This document shows, piece after piece, positions 6,171 to 14,467 of a stretch of 64,000 bases of DNA. The notes under the pieces are model-generated. The model searched no databases and had not been told where the DNA came from. It was given only the letters and a program-made list of their open reading frames with translations. The translations under genes were made by a program, and so were the position numbers. Within the stretch, counting starts at the first letter, position 1; every line of letters begins with the position of its first letter. This DNA is from CAYGLV01 sp964351025 (GTDB taxonomy: Bacteria; Actinomycetota; Thermoleophilia; Gaiellales; Gaiellaceae), in NCBI GenBank assembly GCA_964351025.1, contig CAYGLV010000004.1, positions 1 to 64,000 on the forward strand, given 5' to 3'.

Positions 6171-7268
6171 TCAGGCGACGTCGCGCAGCTTCTGCGACTC
6201 GGCGAGCGCCCGCAGCTTCTTCAGGCTCTGGTTCTCGATCTGGCGGATCCGCTCGCGGGTGACGTTGAACGTCCTCCCCACCTCGTCGAGCGTCCGCGGC
6301 TGCTCGCCGTCGAGCCCGTAGCGCAGCTCGAGCACGCGCCGCTCGCGGTGCGAAAGCGTGTCGAGGATCGAGCTCAGCGTCTCGCGGCGCATCGTGGTCT
6401 CCGCCACCTCGTCGGGCAGCGGCGCCGACTCGTCGGTGAGGAAGTGGCCGAACTCCGACTCGTCCTCGTCTCCGACCGGCTTCTCGAGCGACACCGGCGT
6501 CTGGGCGCTGCGCCGGATCTGGTCCACTTCGCCGGGCTCGAGGTCGAGCTCGATCCCGATCTCGGCCGAGCTCGGCTCGCGCCCAAGCTCCGAGCGCAGC
6601 TTCCGCTCGGCGCGGACGATCTTGTTCAGCTTCTCGACGACGTGGACGGGCATGCGGATCGTGCGCGCCTTGTCGGCGAGCGCGCGCGCCACGGCCTGGC
6701 GGATCCACCACGTCGCGTACGTCGAGAACTTGAAGCCCTTGCGGTAGTCGAACTTCTCGGCGGCGCGCACGAGGCCGATCGTGCCCTCCTGGATGAGATC
6801 GAGGAACGGCAGGCCCTGGTTGCGGTAGCGCTTCGCGATCGAGACGACGAGCCGGAGGTTCGCCTCGACCATCGCCTGCTTCGCGGTATGGTCGCCGCGC
6901 TCGATCAGCTTCGCCAGCTCCACCTCCTGCGCGGCGGTGAGCAGCGGGACGCGCCCGATGTCCTTGAGGAAGAGCTGCAGCGTGTCGGTCGAGACCTCGC
7001 GCTGGTCCGCCTCGAGGTCGAGCTCGGGCACGACGTCCACCTCGACGTCGGCGCGGGCGACAACCTCGATCTGGAGCTCGTCGAGCGTCGCGTAGAAGTC
7101 GTCGAGCTGCCCGGCGTCGAGATCGAGCTCGTCGAGGGCGAGTGCGATCTCGTCCGCGCCGAGCCTGCCGTCGCGGCGACCGTTCTCCAGCAGCAGCCTC
7201 GCCTCGTCCGTCTCGAGCACGTCGGCGACCTGCGGCGGGGTAGTGCTGACCGGCTCCCTCGCGCTCAC
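6171..7268 (-). CDS. rpoD: RNA polymerase primary sigma factor
   Basis: A 365-residue sigma-70 protein with all regions. An acidic N-terminal region 1.1-like part (residues 1-90) is followed by region 1.2 (DTLQLFLKDIGRVPLL), region 2 with VEANLRLVVSIAKRYRNQG, GTIGLVRAAEKFDYRKG and FSTYATWWIRQAV (134-193), region 3, and region 4 with LDEVGRTFNVTRERIRQIE (327-345). These sequences are those of primary (RpoD/HrdB-type) rather than alternative sigma factors. The GTG start follows GGAGGGGG by seven bases. A TTGACG / 17 / TACGGT promoter lies upstream at 7296-7324. Confidence 0.95.
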   Translation of the reverse strand: MSAREPVSTTPPQVADVLETDEARLLLENGRRDGRLGADEIALALDELDLDAGQLDDFYATLDELQIEVVARADVEVDVVPELDLEADQREVSTDTLQLFLKDIGRVPLLTAAQEVELAKLIERGDHTAKQAMVEANLRLVVSIAKRYRNQGLPFLDLIQEGTIGLVRAAEKFDYRKGFKFSTYATWWIRQAVARALADKARTIRMPVHVVEKLNKIVRAERKLRSELGREPSSAEIGIELDLEPGEVDQIRRSAQTPVSLEKPVGDEDESEFGHFLTDESAPLPDEVAETTMRRETLSSILDTLSHRERRVLELRYGLDGEQPRTLDEVGRTFNVTRERIRQIENQSLKKLRALAESQKLRDVA

Positions 7269-7295
7269 TCGGATCCCCCTCCGGATGTATTCCGC

Positions 7296-7324
7296 ACCGT
7301 AGTTGCGGCGGCGAGCCCCGTCAA
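7296..7324 (-). promoter_or_regulatory. Sigma-70-type promoter of rpoD
   Basis: On the minus strand, TTGACG (7319-7324) and TACGGT (7296-7301) are separated by exactly 17 bases. Predicted transcription starts near 7289, leaving a short leader with GGAGGGGG before the GTG at 7268. Confidence 0.75.
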
Positions 7325-7380
7325 CGATTTCGTCACGGCGGGGATGCGGAAGTCTGCCACGAGGCCGGGACGGACGGCGG

Positions 7381-8358
7381 TCAACCCTTTTCGGCCTGCT
7401 CGACTCGCGCGAGATAGCGCTCCGCCTCGCGGGCGAGCGGGCTCCCGGGACGGGTCCTGCGGGCGAGTCCGAGCTGGCGCTTCGCCTCCTCGACCCGGCC
7501 GGTCCAGAGCAGCATCACGCCGAGGTGGAAGCGCACCGTCGGGTCGCCGGGGAAACGCCGAGCGAGCGGCCCGAGCTGCGAGAACGCGACGGCCGGGGCA
7601 TCCTTGGTGAAGAGGCCGACAGCCGCCGCGACCTGGGCCTCGGCGTCGGCGGGCGCGAGCCGGGCGGCGACAGAGAAGACGCGCTCCGCCGAGCGCGGCC
7701 GCCCGAGCCGCTGGAGGGCGACGCCGTAGAGCAGTTTGTCGCGCACGCCACCGCCCGCCGCCGCGCGCTCGAGCGCCGCGAGCTGCTGCGCCGGAGGGAG
7801 CTCCCGGATCGCCGCAGGCGCCTCGAACGACGGCAGGAAGAGCGGCAGCCCGCGCGCGAACTCCGGATGCAGAAGATCGCCCGCAACGACGGCGTAGGGC
7901 GTGTCGGGCTCGACGTCTGCCGCCTCGCGCCACGCCTGCTCGGCACCGGGCAGGCGGGCCCAGAAACGGGCGAGGCCGAGGTGGAACTGGGCGAGCGCGC
8001 TGCGCGGATAGAGGCCGGCGAGCTGCTGGAGCCGGTCCACCGTGCCCTCCGGCCAGCGTGCGAAGGAGGCTCCGATGCGGGCCTCGAGCGAGCCGTAGCG
8101 GGAGAAGAGCGCGAGCGCGTCGGCCGTCTGCCCGCGCTCGTAGAGAGAGGCGGCCCGGCGCAGCGCGCGTGCCTCGGCGTCGTCGCGCACTCCCAGGTCG
8201 AGCGCCAGCGGCGGGGTGCCGGCCCGCGGTGTCGCAGCGGCAGCGGGGACCGGAGGCCCAGGCTCGTCCCCAGGCAGGAGCGCCGCACCGACCGCGAGTG
8301 CTGCCGCGAGCGCTGCGACCGCAGCGACGACCGCATAGACGCGTGCGCGGGAGCTCAC
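7381..8358 (-). CDS. Membrane-anchored TPR-like protein
   Basis: About 325 residues. After a short basic start (SSRARVYAVV) comes one hydrophobic segment of about 20 residues, AAVAALAAALAVGAALL, then a proline-rich linker and helical tetratricopeptide-like repeats. Examples are YPRSALAQFHLGLARFW, LYGVALQRLGRPRSAERVF and FPGDPTVRFHLGVMLLWTG. This suggests a scaffold facing outside the membrane; the partner is unknown. GTG at 8358 is preferred over ATG at 8370 because a -10 box TATGGT overlaps that ATG and lies seven bases before the GTG. It is transcribed toward rpoD. Confidence 0.7.
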   Translation of the reverse strand: MSSRARVYAVVAAVAALAAALAVGAALLPGDEPGPPVPAAAATPRAGTPPLALDLGVRDDAEARALRRAASLYERGQTADALALFSRYGSLEARIGASFARWPEGTVDRLQQLAGLYPRSALAQFHLGLARFWARLPGAEQAWREAADVEPDTPYAVVAGDLLHPEFARGLPLFLPSFEAPAAIRELPPAQQLAALERAAAGGGVRDKLLYGVALQRLGRPRSAERVFSVAARLAPADAEAQVAAAVGLFTKDAPAVAFSQLGPLARRFPGDPTVRFHLGVMLLWTGRVEEAKRQLGLARRTRPGSPLAREAERYLARVEQAEKG

Positions 8359-8365
8359 AGCGCCG

Positions 8366-8371
8366 ACCATA
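8366..8371 (-). promoter_or_regulatory. -10 box TATGGT of the TPR gene
   Basis: On the minus strand TATGGT overlaps an ATG at 8370 and is followed by seven bases and the GTG at 8358. This fits the leaderless spacing seen at several other genes here. Confidence 0.45.
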
Positions 8372-8436
8372 GCCGCGGCGGGAATGAACCGTGTGAAGAT
8401 GCGTTGAAACGGGTACGCGACTCATCGCGCGGTCGC

Positions 8437-8442
8437 TATACT
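8437..8442 (+). promoter_or_regulatory. -10 box TATACT of the MoeZ-like gene
   Basis: TATACT lies ten bases before the ATG at 8453. No matching -35 box is seen 17 bases further upstream. The predicted leader is only a few bases. Confidence 0.45.
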
Positions 8443-8452
8443 TTTGAAACCA

Positions 8453-9631
8453 ATGACGAGCTACCGGGAATTGCTGGCGCAGGTCCGGGCCGAGATCGAG
8501 GAGATCACGGTCTCCGAGGCACGCGCTCTCCACGCCTCGGAGGAGGCGCCGCTCTTCCTCGACGTCCGTGAGCGCGACGAGTGGGAGGAAGGCCACGTTC
8601 CGGGCGCCGTCTTCGTCCCGCGCGGGATGCTCGAGTTGCGAATCGAGGCGCTCGTGCCCGACCGCGGGCGTGAGCTCGTCGTCTACTGCGCCCAGGGCGC
8701 CCGCTCCGCCTTCGCCGTGAAGTCGCTCGAGGAGCTCGGCTACACGAGCGTCCGCAACCTGAGCGGAGGCTTCACCGACTGGAAGCGGAGCGGCTTCGAC
8801 ATCACGACGCCGCGGTCGCTCTCACCGGAGCAGCGCGCCCGTTACAGCCGCCACGTGCTCATCCCCGAGGTCGGCGAGGCCGGCCAGCACAAGCTGCTCG
8901 ACGCGCGCGTGCTCCTGATCGGTGCCGGCGGCCTCGGCTCGCCCGCCTCGCTCTACCTCGCCGCCGCCGGCGTCGGCACGCTCGGCATCGTGGACGACGA
9001 CATCGTGGACGACTCGAACCTGCAGCGCCAGATCGTCCACTCGACCGACCGGCTCGGCGAGCCAAAGGTGCTCTCCGCGAAGCGGACGCTCGAGGCGCTC
9101 AACCCGGACGTCCAGGTCGAGGCCTACCAGGAGCGCCTCACCTCCGAGAACATCGAGCGGATCCTCGCCGACTCCTGGGACGTGATCGTGGACGGCGCCG
9201 ACAACTTCGCGACGCGCTACCTCGTCAACGACGCGTCGGTCTGGCACGGCATCCCCGTCGTGCACGGCTCGATCTACCGCTTCGAGGGCCAGGCGACCGT
9301 GTTCGAGCCGTACGCGGGTCCCTGCTACCGCTGCCTCTTCCCGCAGCCGCCGCCACCCGAGCTCGCCCCGAGCTGCGCCGAGGGTGGCGTCCTCGGCGTC
9401 CTGCCCGGGATCATCGGCTCGATCCAGGCCAGCGAGGCACTGAAGCTGATCCTCGACATCGGCGACACGCTCAAAGGTCGCCTGCTCCTGTTCGACGCTC
9501 TCGGCACCACCTTCGACGAGGTGAGCGTCAAGCGAGACCCGGCCTGTCCGGTGTGCGGAGAGCACCCGACGATCACCGAGTACGTGGACTACGTGGAGTT
9601 CTGTCAGGCGCCGCGCGGGGTGGTCTCGTAG
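8453..9631 (+). CDS. moeZ: Sulfur-carrier adenylyltransferase/sulfurtransferase (MoeZ/MoeB-like, rhodanese domain first)
   Basis: A 392-residue enzyme that would adenylate and thiocarboxylate the C-terminal GG of sulfur carriers (CysO, MoaD, ThiS types). Residues about 15-115 are a rhodanese domain (LFLDVRERDEWEEGHVPGA, active-loop Cys79 in YCAQGARS). Residues about 125-390 are the ThiF/MoeB domain: nucleotide-binding LLIGAGGLGSPASLYL, SNLQRQIVHS, zinc ligands in CYRC and CPVCG, and the SCAEGGVLG segment. In MoeZ and MOCS3 the rhodanese domain normally follows the ThiF domain, so the order here is reversed. It is followed at once by CysO-CysM and Mec genes. Confidence 0.88.
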   Translation: MTSYRELLAQVRAEIEEITVSEARALHASEEAPLFLDVRERDEWEEGHVPGAVFVPRGMLELRIEALVPDRGRELVVYCAQGARSAFAVKSLEELGYTSVRNLSGGFTDWKRSGFDITTPRSLSPEQRARYSRHVLIPEVGEAGQHKLLDARVLLIGAGGLGSPASLYLAAAGVGTLGIVDDDIVDDSNLQRQIVHSTDRLGEPKVLSAKRTLEALNPDVQVEAYQERLTSENIERILADSWDVIVDGADNFATRYLVNDASVWHGIPVVHGSIYRFEGQATVFEPYAGPCYRCLFPQPPPPELAPSCAEGGVLGVLPGIIGSIQASEALKLILDIGDTLKGRLLLFDALGTTFDEVSVKRDPACPVCGEHPTITEYVDYVEFCQAPRGVVS

Positions 9632-10833
9632 CCGCCGTCCGGATTCCCCCGACGCTGCGCGCCGAGGTCGGCGGCGAGCGCCAGGTGGACGCCTCCGGTG
9701 AGACTGTCCGGGAGGTGCTCGAGGACCTGGCGGCGCGCTATCCCGCGCTCGGCGGGCAGCTTTTCGACGACGGTGAGATAGCGCCGTTCGTCAACGTCTA
9801 CCTCGGCGGCGAGGACGTGCGCACGCTCGACGGGCTCGATACCCCGGTCACCGAGGACCAGACGGTGATCCTCCTCCCCGCGATGGCAGGTGGCCAGGGC
9901 CCGGCCCTCGCACCCTCGCTGCTCGACCTGATCGGGCACACACCGCTCGTCGAGCTGCCACGGCTCTCGCCGAGGCCGGAGGTGCAGATCTACGCGAAGC
10001 TCGAGGGCGGAAACCCGACCGGCTCGATCAAGGACCGCGTTGCCAAGGCGATGATCGAGGCCGCCGAGGCGGCCGGCGAGCTCCAGCCGGGCCGCGCGCT
10101 GCTCGAGCCGACGAGCGGCAACACCGGCATCTCGCTGGCGCTCGTGGCGAAGCTCAAGGGCTACCCGCTCACGTGCGTGATGCCGGAGAACGCGACCGAC
10201 GAGCGCCAGCGGCTGCTTCGCCTCTACGGCGCCGAGATCATCCTCTCCCCGGGCGAGGAGGGCTCGAACGGGGCGGTGCGCCTGGCGCTCGAAATCGCGG
10301 AGGCGGACCCGAGCTGGTTCATGCCCTTCCAGTACGGCAACGAGGCCAACCCGCGCGCGCACTACGAGGGCACGGGCGCCGAGATCGCCGAGGCGCTCGA
10401 GCACGTGGACGTGCTCGTCGCCGGGCTCGGCACCGGCGGCACGTTGATGGGGACGGGAGACCGTCTGCGCGAGACCTTCCCCGACATCGTCGTCGCTGCC
10501 GCAGAGCCGCTGCCGGGCGACCGGGTGATGGGCCTGCGCTCGCTCGCCGACGGCTACGTGCCGCCGATCCTCGACATCGCGAAGCTCGACCGCAAGGTGC
10601 TCGTCTCGAACGAGGAGTCGGTGCGGTCGGTGCGCGAGCTGCTCGAGCTCGAAGGGATCTTCGGCGGCGTGTCCGCGGGCGCCGTCGTCCACGTGGCGCG
10701 CAAGCTGGCGGAGGAGCTCGATGAGGGCATCGTCGTGTGCGTGCTCGCCGACGGCGGCTGGAAGTACCTCTCGGCCGACTTCTGGGAGGCGGGCGACGTC
10801 GAGCGCTCGATGGAGCGCACCATCTGGTGGTAG
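9553..10833 (+). CDS. CysO sulfur carrier fused to cysteine synthase (CysM type)
   Basis: One frame encodes a ubiquitin-like carrier (IPPTLRAEVGG to TVILLPAMAGG) and continues without a stop into a PLP cysteine synthase. The second part shows SLLDLIGHTPLVELP, the PLP lysine in NPTGSIKDRVA, PTSGNTGISLAL and GLGTGGTLMGTG. In Mycobacterium, CysO ends at this GG, becomes a thiocarboxylate and donates sulfur to O-phosphoserine on CysM. Here the GG (9889-9894) is internal. The start is unclear: GTG 9553 lies inside the upstream gene, CTG 9601 is another option, and no ordinary start sits at the expected spot near 9628. An in-frame ATG at 9883 could also yield separate CysM. Confidence 0.8.
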   Translation: MRRAPDDHRVRGLRGVLSGAARGGLVAAVRIPPTLRAEVGGERQVDASGETVREVLEDLAARYPALGGQLFDDGEIAPFVNVYLGGEDVRTLDGLDTPVTEDQTVILLPAMAGGQGPALAPSLLDLIGHTPLVELPRLSPRPEVQIYAKLEGGNPTGSIKDRVAKAMIEAAEAAGELQPGRALLEPTSGNTGISLALVAKLKGYPLTCVMPENATDERQRLLRLYGAEIILSPGEEGSNGAVRLALEIAEADPSWFMPFQYGNEANPRAHYEGTGAEIAEALEHVDVLVAGLGTGGTLMGTGDRLRETFPDIVVAAAEPLPGDRVMGLRSLADGYVPPILDIAKLDRKVLVSNEESVRSVRELLELEGIFGGVSAGAVVHVARKLAEELDEGIVVCVLADGGWKYLSADFWEAGDVERSMERTIWW

Positions 10834-11219
10834 TGCCCGCCGCTCTGCGCCGGGCACTGGAGGAGCATGCCCGCGCGGAGGCGCCCAATGAAGCGTGCGG
10901 CCTGATCGCCTTTCGAGAGGGAGTAGCCGAGAGGTACCTGCCCGGCGTCAACGAGGCGGCAAGCCCATACCGCTTCGAGTTGCGGCCCGGCGATCCGGAG
11001 GATTTCTTCCTCGAGGACGAGGGCTACGAGCTCGGCGTTTTCCACTCGCACCTCTCCTCCCCGCCGCGACCGTCGCGCACCGACGTCGAGAACATCGGCC
11101 AGTGGCGCGGCCGCACCTACGTGATCCTCACCGTCCGCACCGGCGAGCTCGCCGCCTGGCGGATCGGCGACGGCGGGATCGAGCAGCTCCCCGTGACGGA
11201 CGAGGGCGCGGCGGCGTAG
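10833..11219 (+). CDS. mec: Mec-type JAMM metalloprotease
   Basis: A 128-residue JAB1/MPN+ zinc protease. The catalytic glutamate is Glu20 in APNEACGL, and the JAMM motif is intact: H71-x-H73-x7-S81-x2-D84 in HSHLSSPPRPSRTD. In Mycobacterium, Mec cleaves the newly formed cysteine from CysO-GG. The GTG start overlaps the stop of the CysO-CysM gene (TAGTG), so the two are co-translated. Given the fused CysO-CysM next door, this protease might also process the internal GG; that is inference. Confidence 0.88.
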   Translation: MPAALRRALEEHARAEAPNEACGLIAFREGVAERYLPGVNEAASPYRFELRPGDPEDFFLEDEGYELGVFHSHLSSPPRPSRTDVENIGQWRGRTYVILTVRTGELAAWRIGDGGIEQLPVTDEGAAA

Positions 11220-11226
11220 AACGGTC

Positions 11227-11592
11227 ATGCGTGCGCTGGCGGTCCTGAGCCTCCTCTTCGCCCTGCTCGTCGCGGCCTGCGGCGGCGCGAGCGAGCAGCA
11301 GCCGGTTCCGGCGGCCGGCATGCCGATCGCCGGCGGCGGCCTCTCGGTCTCCGAGGCGCTCGCGAGCGACCTCGACGGCCCGCTCCAGGTGAAGGGCTAC
11401 CTCATCCGGCGGGACGGCGAGCTGCGCTTGTGCACCGCAGTCCTCGAGTCGCAGCCGCCGCAGTGCGGCGAGCCCTCGCTCGCGGTCGCCGGCGACGTCT
11501 CCGGCATCGAGCCGTACGACGGTGGCGGGCTCGTGTCGCTGCTCGGAGCAGTCGTGGGTGGAACGATCACGGTTTCGGCGCACTCGACGTAA
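11227..11592 (+). CDS. Small lipoprotein of unknown function
   Basis: A 121-residue protein starting MRALAVLSLLFALLVAACGG, a short signal peptide ending in a lipobox (LVAAC), so it is probably anchored outside the membrane. The rest contains a strand-rich core (LQVKGYLIRRDGELRLC, GSIEPYDG-like turns) with two further cysteines (in RLCTAV and PQCGEP), compatible with a small OB-like or beta-barrel fold. It follows mec by eight bases and may be in the same transcript. Function not recognised. Confidence 0.65.
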   Translation: MRALAVLSLLFALLVAACGGASEQQPVPAAGMPIAGGGLSVSEALASDLDGPLQVKGYLIRRDGELRLCTAVLESQPPQCGEPSLAVAGDVSGIEPYDGGGLVSLLGAVVGGTITVSAHST

Positions 11593-11605
11593 CCGACGAG
11601 GGCCG

Positions 11606-12703
11606 TCATCCGCACAGATCGGCTGCAACGGCGACGTACACGTCCCGGCAGCGCTCCGCGCTCGCGACGTCAACCCACTCGACATCGGCGTGCGCGCCCT
11701 CGCCGGCAGGGCCGTAGACGACCGTCGGGATGCCCGCAGCAGTGAGCAGCGCCGAATCGGTCCAGAACGGGACACCGCCAGCCTGCTCCTGGTTTGCGTG
11801 CCGAAGCAGGAGCCGCACGATCTCGGCGTCGGCGGGCGTCTCGAGCGGTGGCCGCCATGACGTCACCGTGGCCCGCCCTTCGACATCGCCGAGCAGCGCG
11901 CTCAGCTCGCGCTCGACCTGCTCGACCCCCTCGCCGGGAATCGTCCGCCGCTCGCCGGTGAGCAGGCAGCGACCCGGGTAGCTCGAGTACTCCCGCCCGC
12001 CCTCGATCACGCCGGCATGCAGCGAACCGGTCCCGAGCAGGGGGTGCGCCGGCCCGAGACGGAGCAGCGAATCGAGTGCCTCGACGCCGACGAGCGCGCG
12101 ACCCATGCGGGCGATCGCATCCACGCCGAGATCCGGGCGCGAGCCGTGGGCCGCCTTCCCCAGCGTCTCGATCTCGAAGGCGACGAAGCCCTTGTGGGCG
12201 CTACAGACGCGCTCTTCGGTCGGCTCGGAGACGATCGCCGCGTCGGCGCTCCACTTCTTGCAGATCGCTTCCGTCCCGAGCGATGCCACCTCCTCGTCGG
12301 CGACAGCGGTCACGATGACGTCCCCCCGCAGCCCTCGCCGTGCGCACTCGGCGCCGGCGAGCATGATCGCCGCGAGACTCGCTTTCATGTCGTAGCTGCC
12401 CCGCCCATAGAGGCGGCCGCCCTCGACGCGCGGGGTCAGCGCGCCGTCCGGGCCGCCGAGCCCCACCGTGTCCAGGTGCGCGTTCAGCATGAGCGTTCGC
12501 CCACCGCCGCTCCCCCGAGCGACGCCGACGACGTTCGGCCGACCCGGAGCGACCTCCTCGACCGACACCTCCAGCCCCGCCCGCTCGAGCCAGCCGGCGA
12601 CCAGACGGGCGATCTCGCCCTCCCCGGCGCCGCCGGGGATGAGGTCGGGGTTGACCGAGTCGATCGCGACGAGCTCCGCCGCAAGCTCCGCAAGCTCCGT
12701 CAT
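11606..12703 (-). CDS. M20-family deacylase/peptidase (ArgE/DapE-like)
   Basis: A 365-residue metallohydrolase. It carries MLNAHLDTVGLG (metal ligands), GRGSYDMKASLAA, the catalytic TAVADEEVASLG, the AHKGFVAFEIETLGKAAHGS dimerisation region, and EGAHADVEWVDV at the C-terminus with the last metal histidine. This is the pattern of acetylornithine deacetylase / succinyl-diaminopimelate desuccinylase relatives. Without an arg or dap context the exact substrate is open. It is convergent with the small lipoprotein gene, and its ATG lies 153 bases from the divergent malate synthase gene. Confidence 0.85.
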   Translation of the reverse strand: MTELAELAAELVAIDSVNPDLIPGGAGEGEIARLVAGWLERAGLEVSVEEVAPGRPNVVGVARGSGGGRTLMLNAHLDTVGLGGPDGALTPRVEGGRLYGRGSYDMKASLAAIMLAGAECARRGLRGDVIVTAVADEEVASLGTEAICKKWSADAAIVSEPTEERVCSAHKGFVAFEIETLGKAAHGSRPDLGVDAIARMGRALVGVEALDSLLRLGPAHPLLGTGSLHAGVIEGGREYSSYPGRCLLTGERRTIPGEGVEQVERELSALLGDVEGRATVTSWRPPLETPADAEIVRLLLRHANQEQAGGVPFWTDSALLTAAGIPTVVYGPAGEGAHADVEWVDVASAERCRDVYVAVAADLCG

Positions 12704-12844
12704 GTCCCGAGCGTCGCGGCGACACAGTAGTAGGTGTCCCGGCGGGGAATCACGCGAACGACCCGCAGTAGACGGCCTCGCGGGGTCGCTCGACGACAAC
12801 AGCGCGCACGGGCCGACTATAGACCGACACGGGGCGCGAACCTC

Positions 12845-12850
12845 TAGAGT
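12845..12850 (+). promoter_or_regulatory. -10 box TAGAGT, leaderless-type, for malate synthase
   Basis: TAGAGT is followed by six bases and the ATG at 12857. The rest of the 153-base divergent spacer (12704-12856) shows no gene or RNA that I recognise. Confidence 0.55.
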
Positions 12851-12856
12851 CTTGGG

Positions 12857-14392
12857 ATGCTGGATGGAATCGAGATCCGCGGGCCGCTGACGGGCCGCGC
12901 CGGCGAGGTGCTGACCGACGAGGCGCTCGCCTTCGTCGCAGCGCTGCAGCGCGAGTTCCGCGGCCGGCGGGCCGAGCTGCTCGCCCGCCGGGCCGCGCGC
13001 CTCGCCGAGCTGCGGGCGGGTGTCCTGCCCGACTTCCTGCCGGAGACGCGCGAGGTGCGCGAGGCGGACTGGCAGGTCGCGCCGCCGCCCGCCGACCTGC
13101 TCGACCGCCGCGTCGAGATCACCGGCCCGGTCGACCGCAAGATGGTGATCAACGCGCTCAACTCCGGCGCCAAGGTCTTCATGGCCGACTTCGAGGACGC
13201 GAACTCCCCGACCTGGGAGAACTGCGTCGAAGGCCAGGCCAACCTCACAGACGCGATCGAGCGCACGATCGAGCTCGTCACGCCCGAGAAGAGCTACCGG
13301 CTGAACGACGAGACGGCCACGCTGCTCGTGCGCCCACGCGGCTGGCACCTCGTCGAGCGCCACCTCTGGATTGATGGCGAGCCCGTCTCCGGCTCGCTGT
13401 TCGACTTCGGCCTCTACGTCTTCCGCAACACAGCGCGGCTGCTCGAGCGCGGCAGCGGGCCGTACTTCTACCTGCCGAAGCTCGAGAGCCACCTCGAGGC
13501 GCGCCTGTGGAACGACGTCATGCGCTTCGCTGAGGACGCGCTCGCCGTCCCGCGCGGCTGCATGCGCCCGACCGTGCTGATCGAGACGATCCTCGCCGCC
13601 TTCGAGATGGAGGAGATCCTCTACGAGTTGCGCGAGCGCTCGATCGGACTCAACGCCGGCCGCTGGGACTACATCTTCTCGGTGATCAAGAAGCTCGGGC
13701 ACAGGCCCGAGTTCGTGCTCCCGGACCGCTCGGCGGTGACGATGGCCGTGCCGTTCATGTTCGCCTACACCGAGCTGCTCGTGAAGACGTGCCACGCCCG
13801 CGGAGCGCATGCGATCGGCGGAATGGCCGCCTTCATCCCCTCCCGCCGCGACGCCGAGGTGAACGCGGTCGCGCTCACGAAGGTCAACGAGGACAAGGAG
13901 CGGGAGGCAGGGCAGGGCTTCGACGGCACCTGGGTCGCACATCCCGACCTCGTGCCTGTGGCGATGACGTGCTTCGACGCGGTGCTCGGCGAGCGGCCGC
14001 ATCAGGTCGGGAAGCAGCGACCGGACGTCTCCGCGCGAGCGGCCGACCTGCTCAACGTCGCTGCAACGCCGGGGGAGATCACCGAGACGGGGCTTCGCAA
14101 CAACGTCTCCGTCGGCATCCAGTACCTCGCCGCCTGGCTCCAGGGGTCTGGCGCCGTCGCGATCTTCAACCTGATGGAGGACGCGGCGACCTCGGAGATC
14201 TCACGCTCGCAGGTCTGGCAGTGGCTCCGTCACGGGCGCATCGAGCGCGCGGACGTCGTGCGGCTGATCGAGGAGGAGACCGCCAAGCTCGACGCCGACG
14301 TCTCCGAGGCGCGGGCGCTCTTCGAGCAGGTCGCGCTGGGAGACGACTTCGTCGAGTTCCTGACGTTGCCCGCGTACGACCACCTCGCCTGA
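12857..14392 (+). CDS. aceB: Malate synthase A
   Basis: A 511-residue enzyme of the glyoxylate shunt (glyoxylate + acetyl-CoA to malate). Hallmarks are NSGAKVFMADFEDANSPTW, RPRGWHLVERH, YFYLPKLESHLEARLWN, the IETILAAFEMEEILYELR segment, GRWDYIFSVIKK, MAVPFMFAYTELLVKTCH and GGMAAFIPSRRD, in the order of the malate synthase A (AceB) class. Length fits the family. It lets the cell grow on C2 units, which fits the many oxidative catabolic genes in this window. No isocitrate lyase gene is present in the window. Confidence 0.95.
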   Translation: MLDGIEIRGPLTGRAGEVLTDEALAFVAALQREFRGRRAELLARRAARLAELRAGVLPDFLPETREVREADWQVAPPPADLLDRRVEITGPVDRKMVINALNSGAKVFMADFEDANSPTWENCVEGQANLTDAIERTIELVTPEKSYRLNDETATLLVRPRGWHLVERHLWIDGEPVSGSLFDFGLYVFRNTARLLERGSGPYFYLPKLESHLEARLWNDVMRFAEDALAVPRGCMRPTVLIETILAAFEMEEILYELRERSIGLNAGRWDYIFSVIKKLGHRPEFVLPDRSAVTMAVPFMFAYTELLVKTCHARGAHAIGGMAAFIPSRRDAEVNAVALTKVNEDKEREAGQGFDGTWVAHPDLVPVAMTCFDAVLGERPHQVGKQRPDVSARAADLLNVAATPGEITETGLRNNVSVGIQYLAAWLQGSGAVAIFNLMEDAATSEISRSQVWQWLRHGRIERADVVRLIEEETAKLDADVSEARALFEQVALGDDFVEFLTLPAYDHLA

Positions 14393-14467
14393 GCGGATTC
14401 TCGCGTTACGGCGCCCGCGCGAGGAGTGCGCCGGGCACGGTGGCGAGACCGGCCCGGCGCGCGCGCA

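Noticed and set aside
5520..7610. A 2.1-kb plus-strand open frame across the peptidase and sigma factor region
   Set aside because: It is antisense to two genes with full family motifs, and its protein has no recognisable domain.
12704..12856. Riboswitch upstream of malate synthase
   Set aside because: The -10 box six bases before the ATG implies a leaderless transcript, so there is no room for a leader structure.
14393..14467. Small RNA or gene between malate synthase and the quinone oxidoreductase
   Set aside because: Only 75 bases between convergent genes with weak GC-rich pairing; nothing specific to support.
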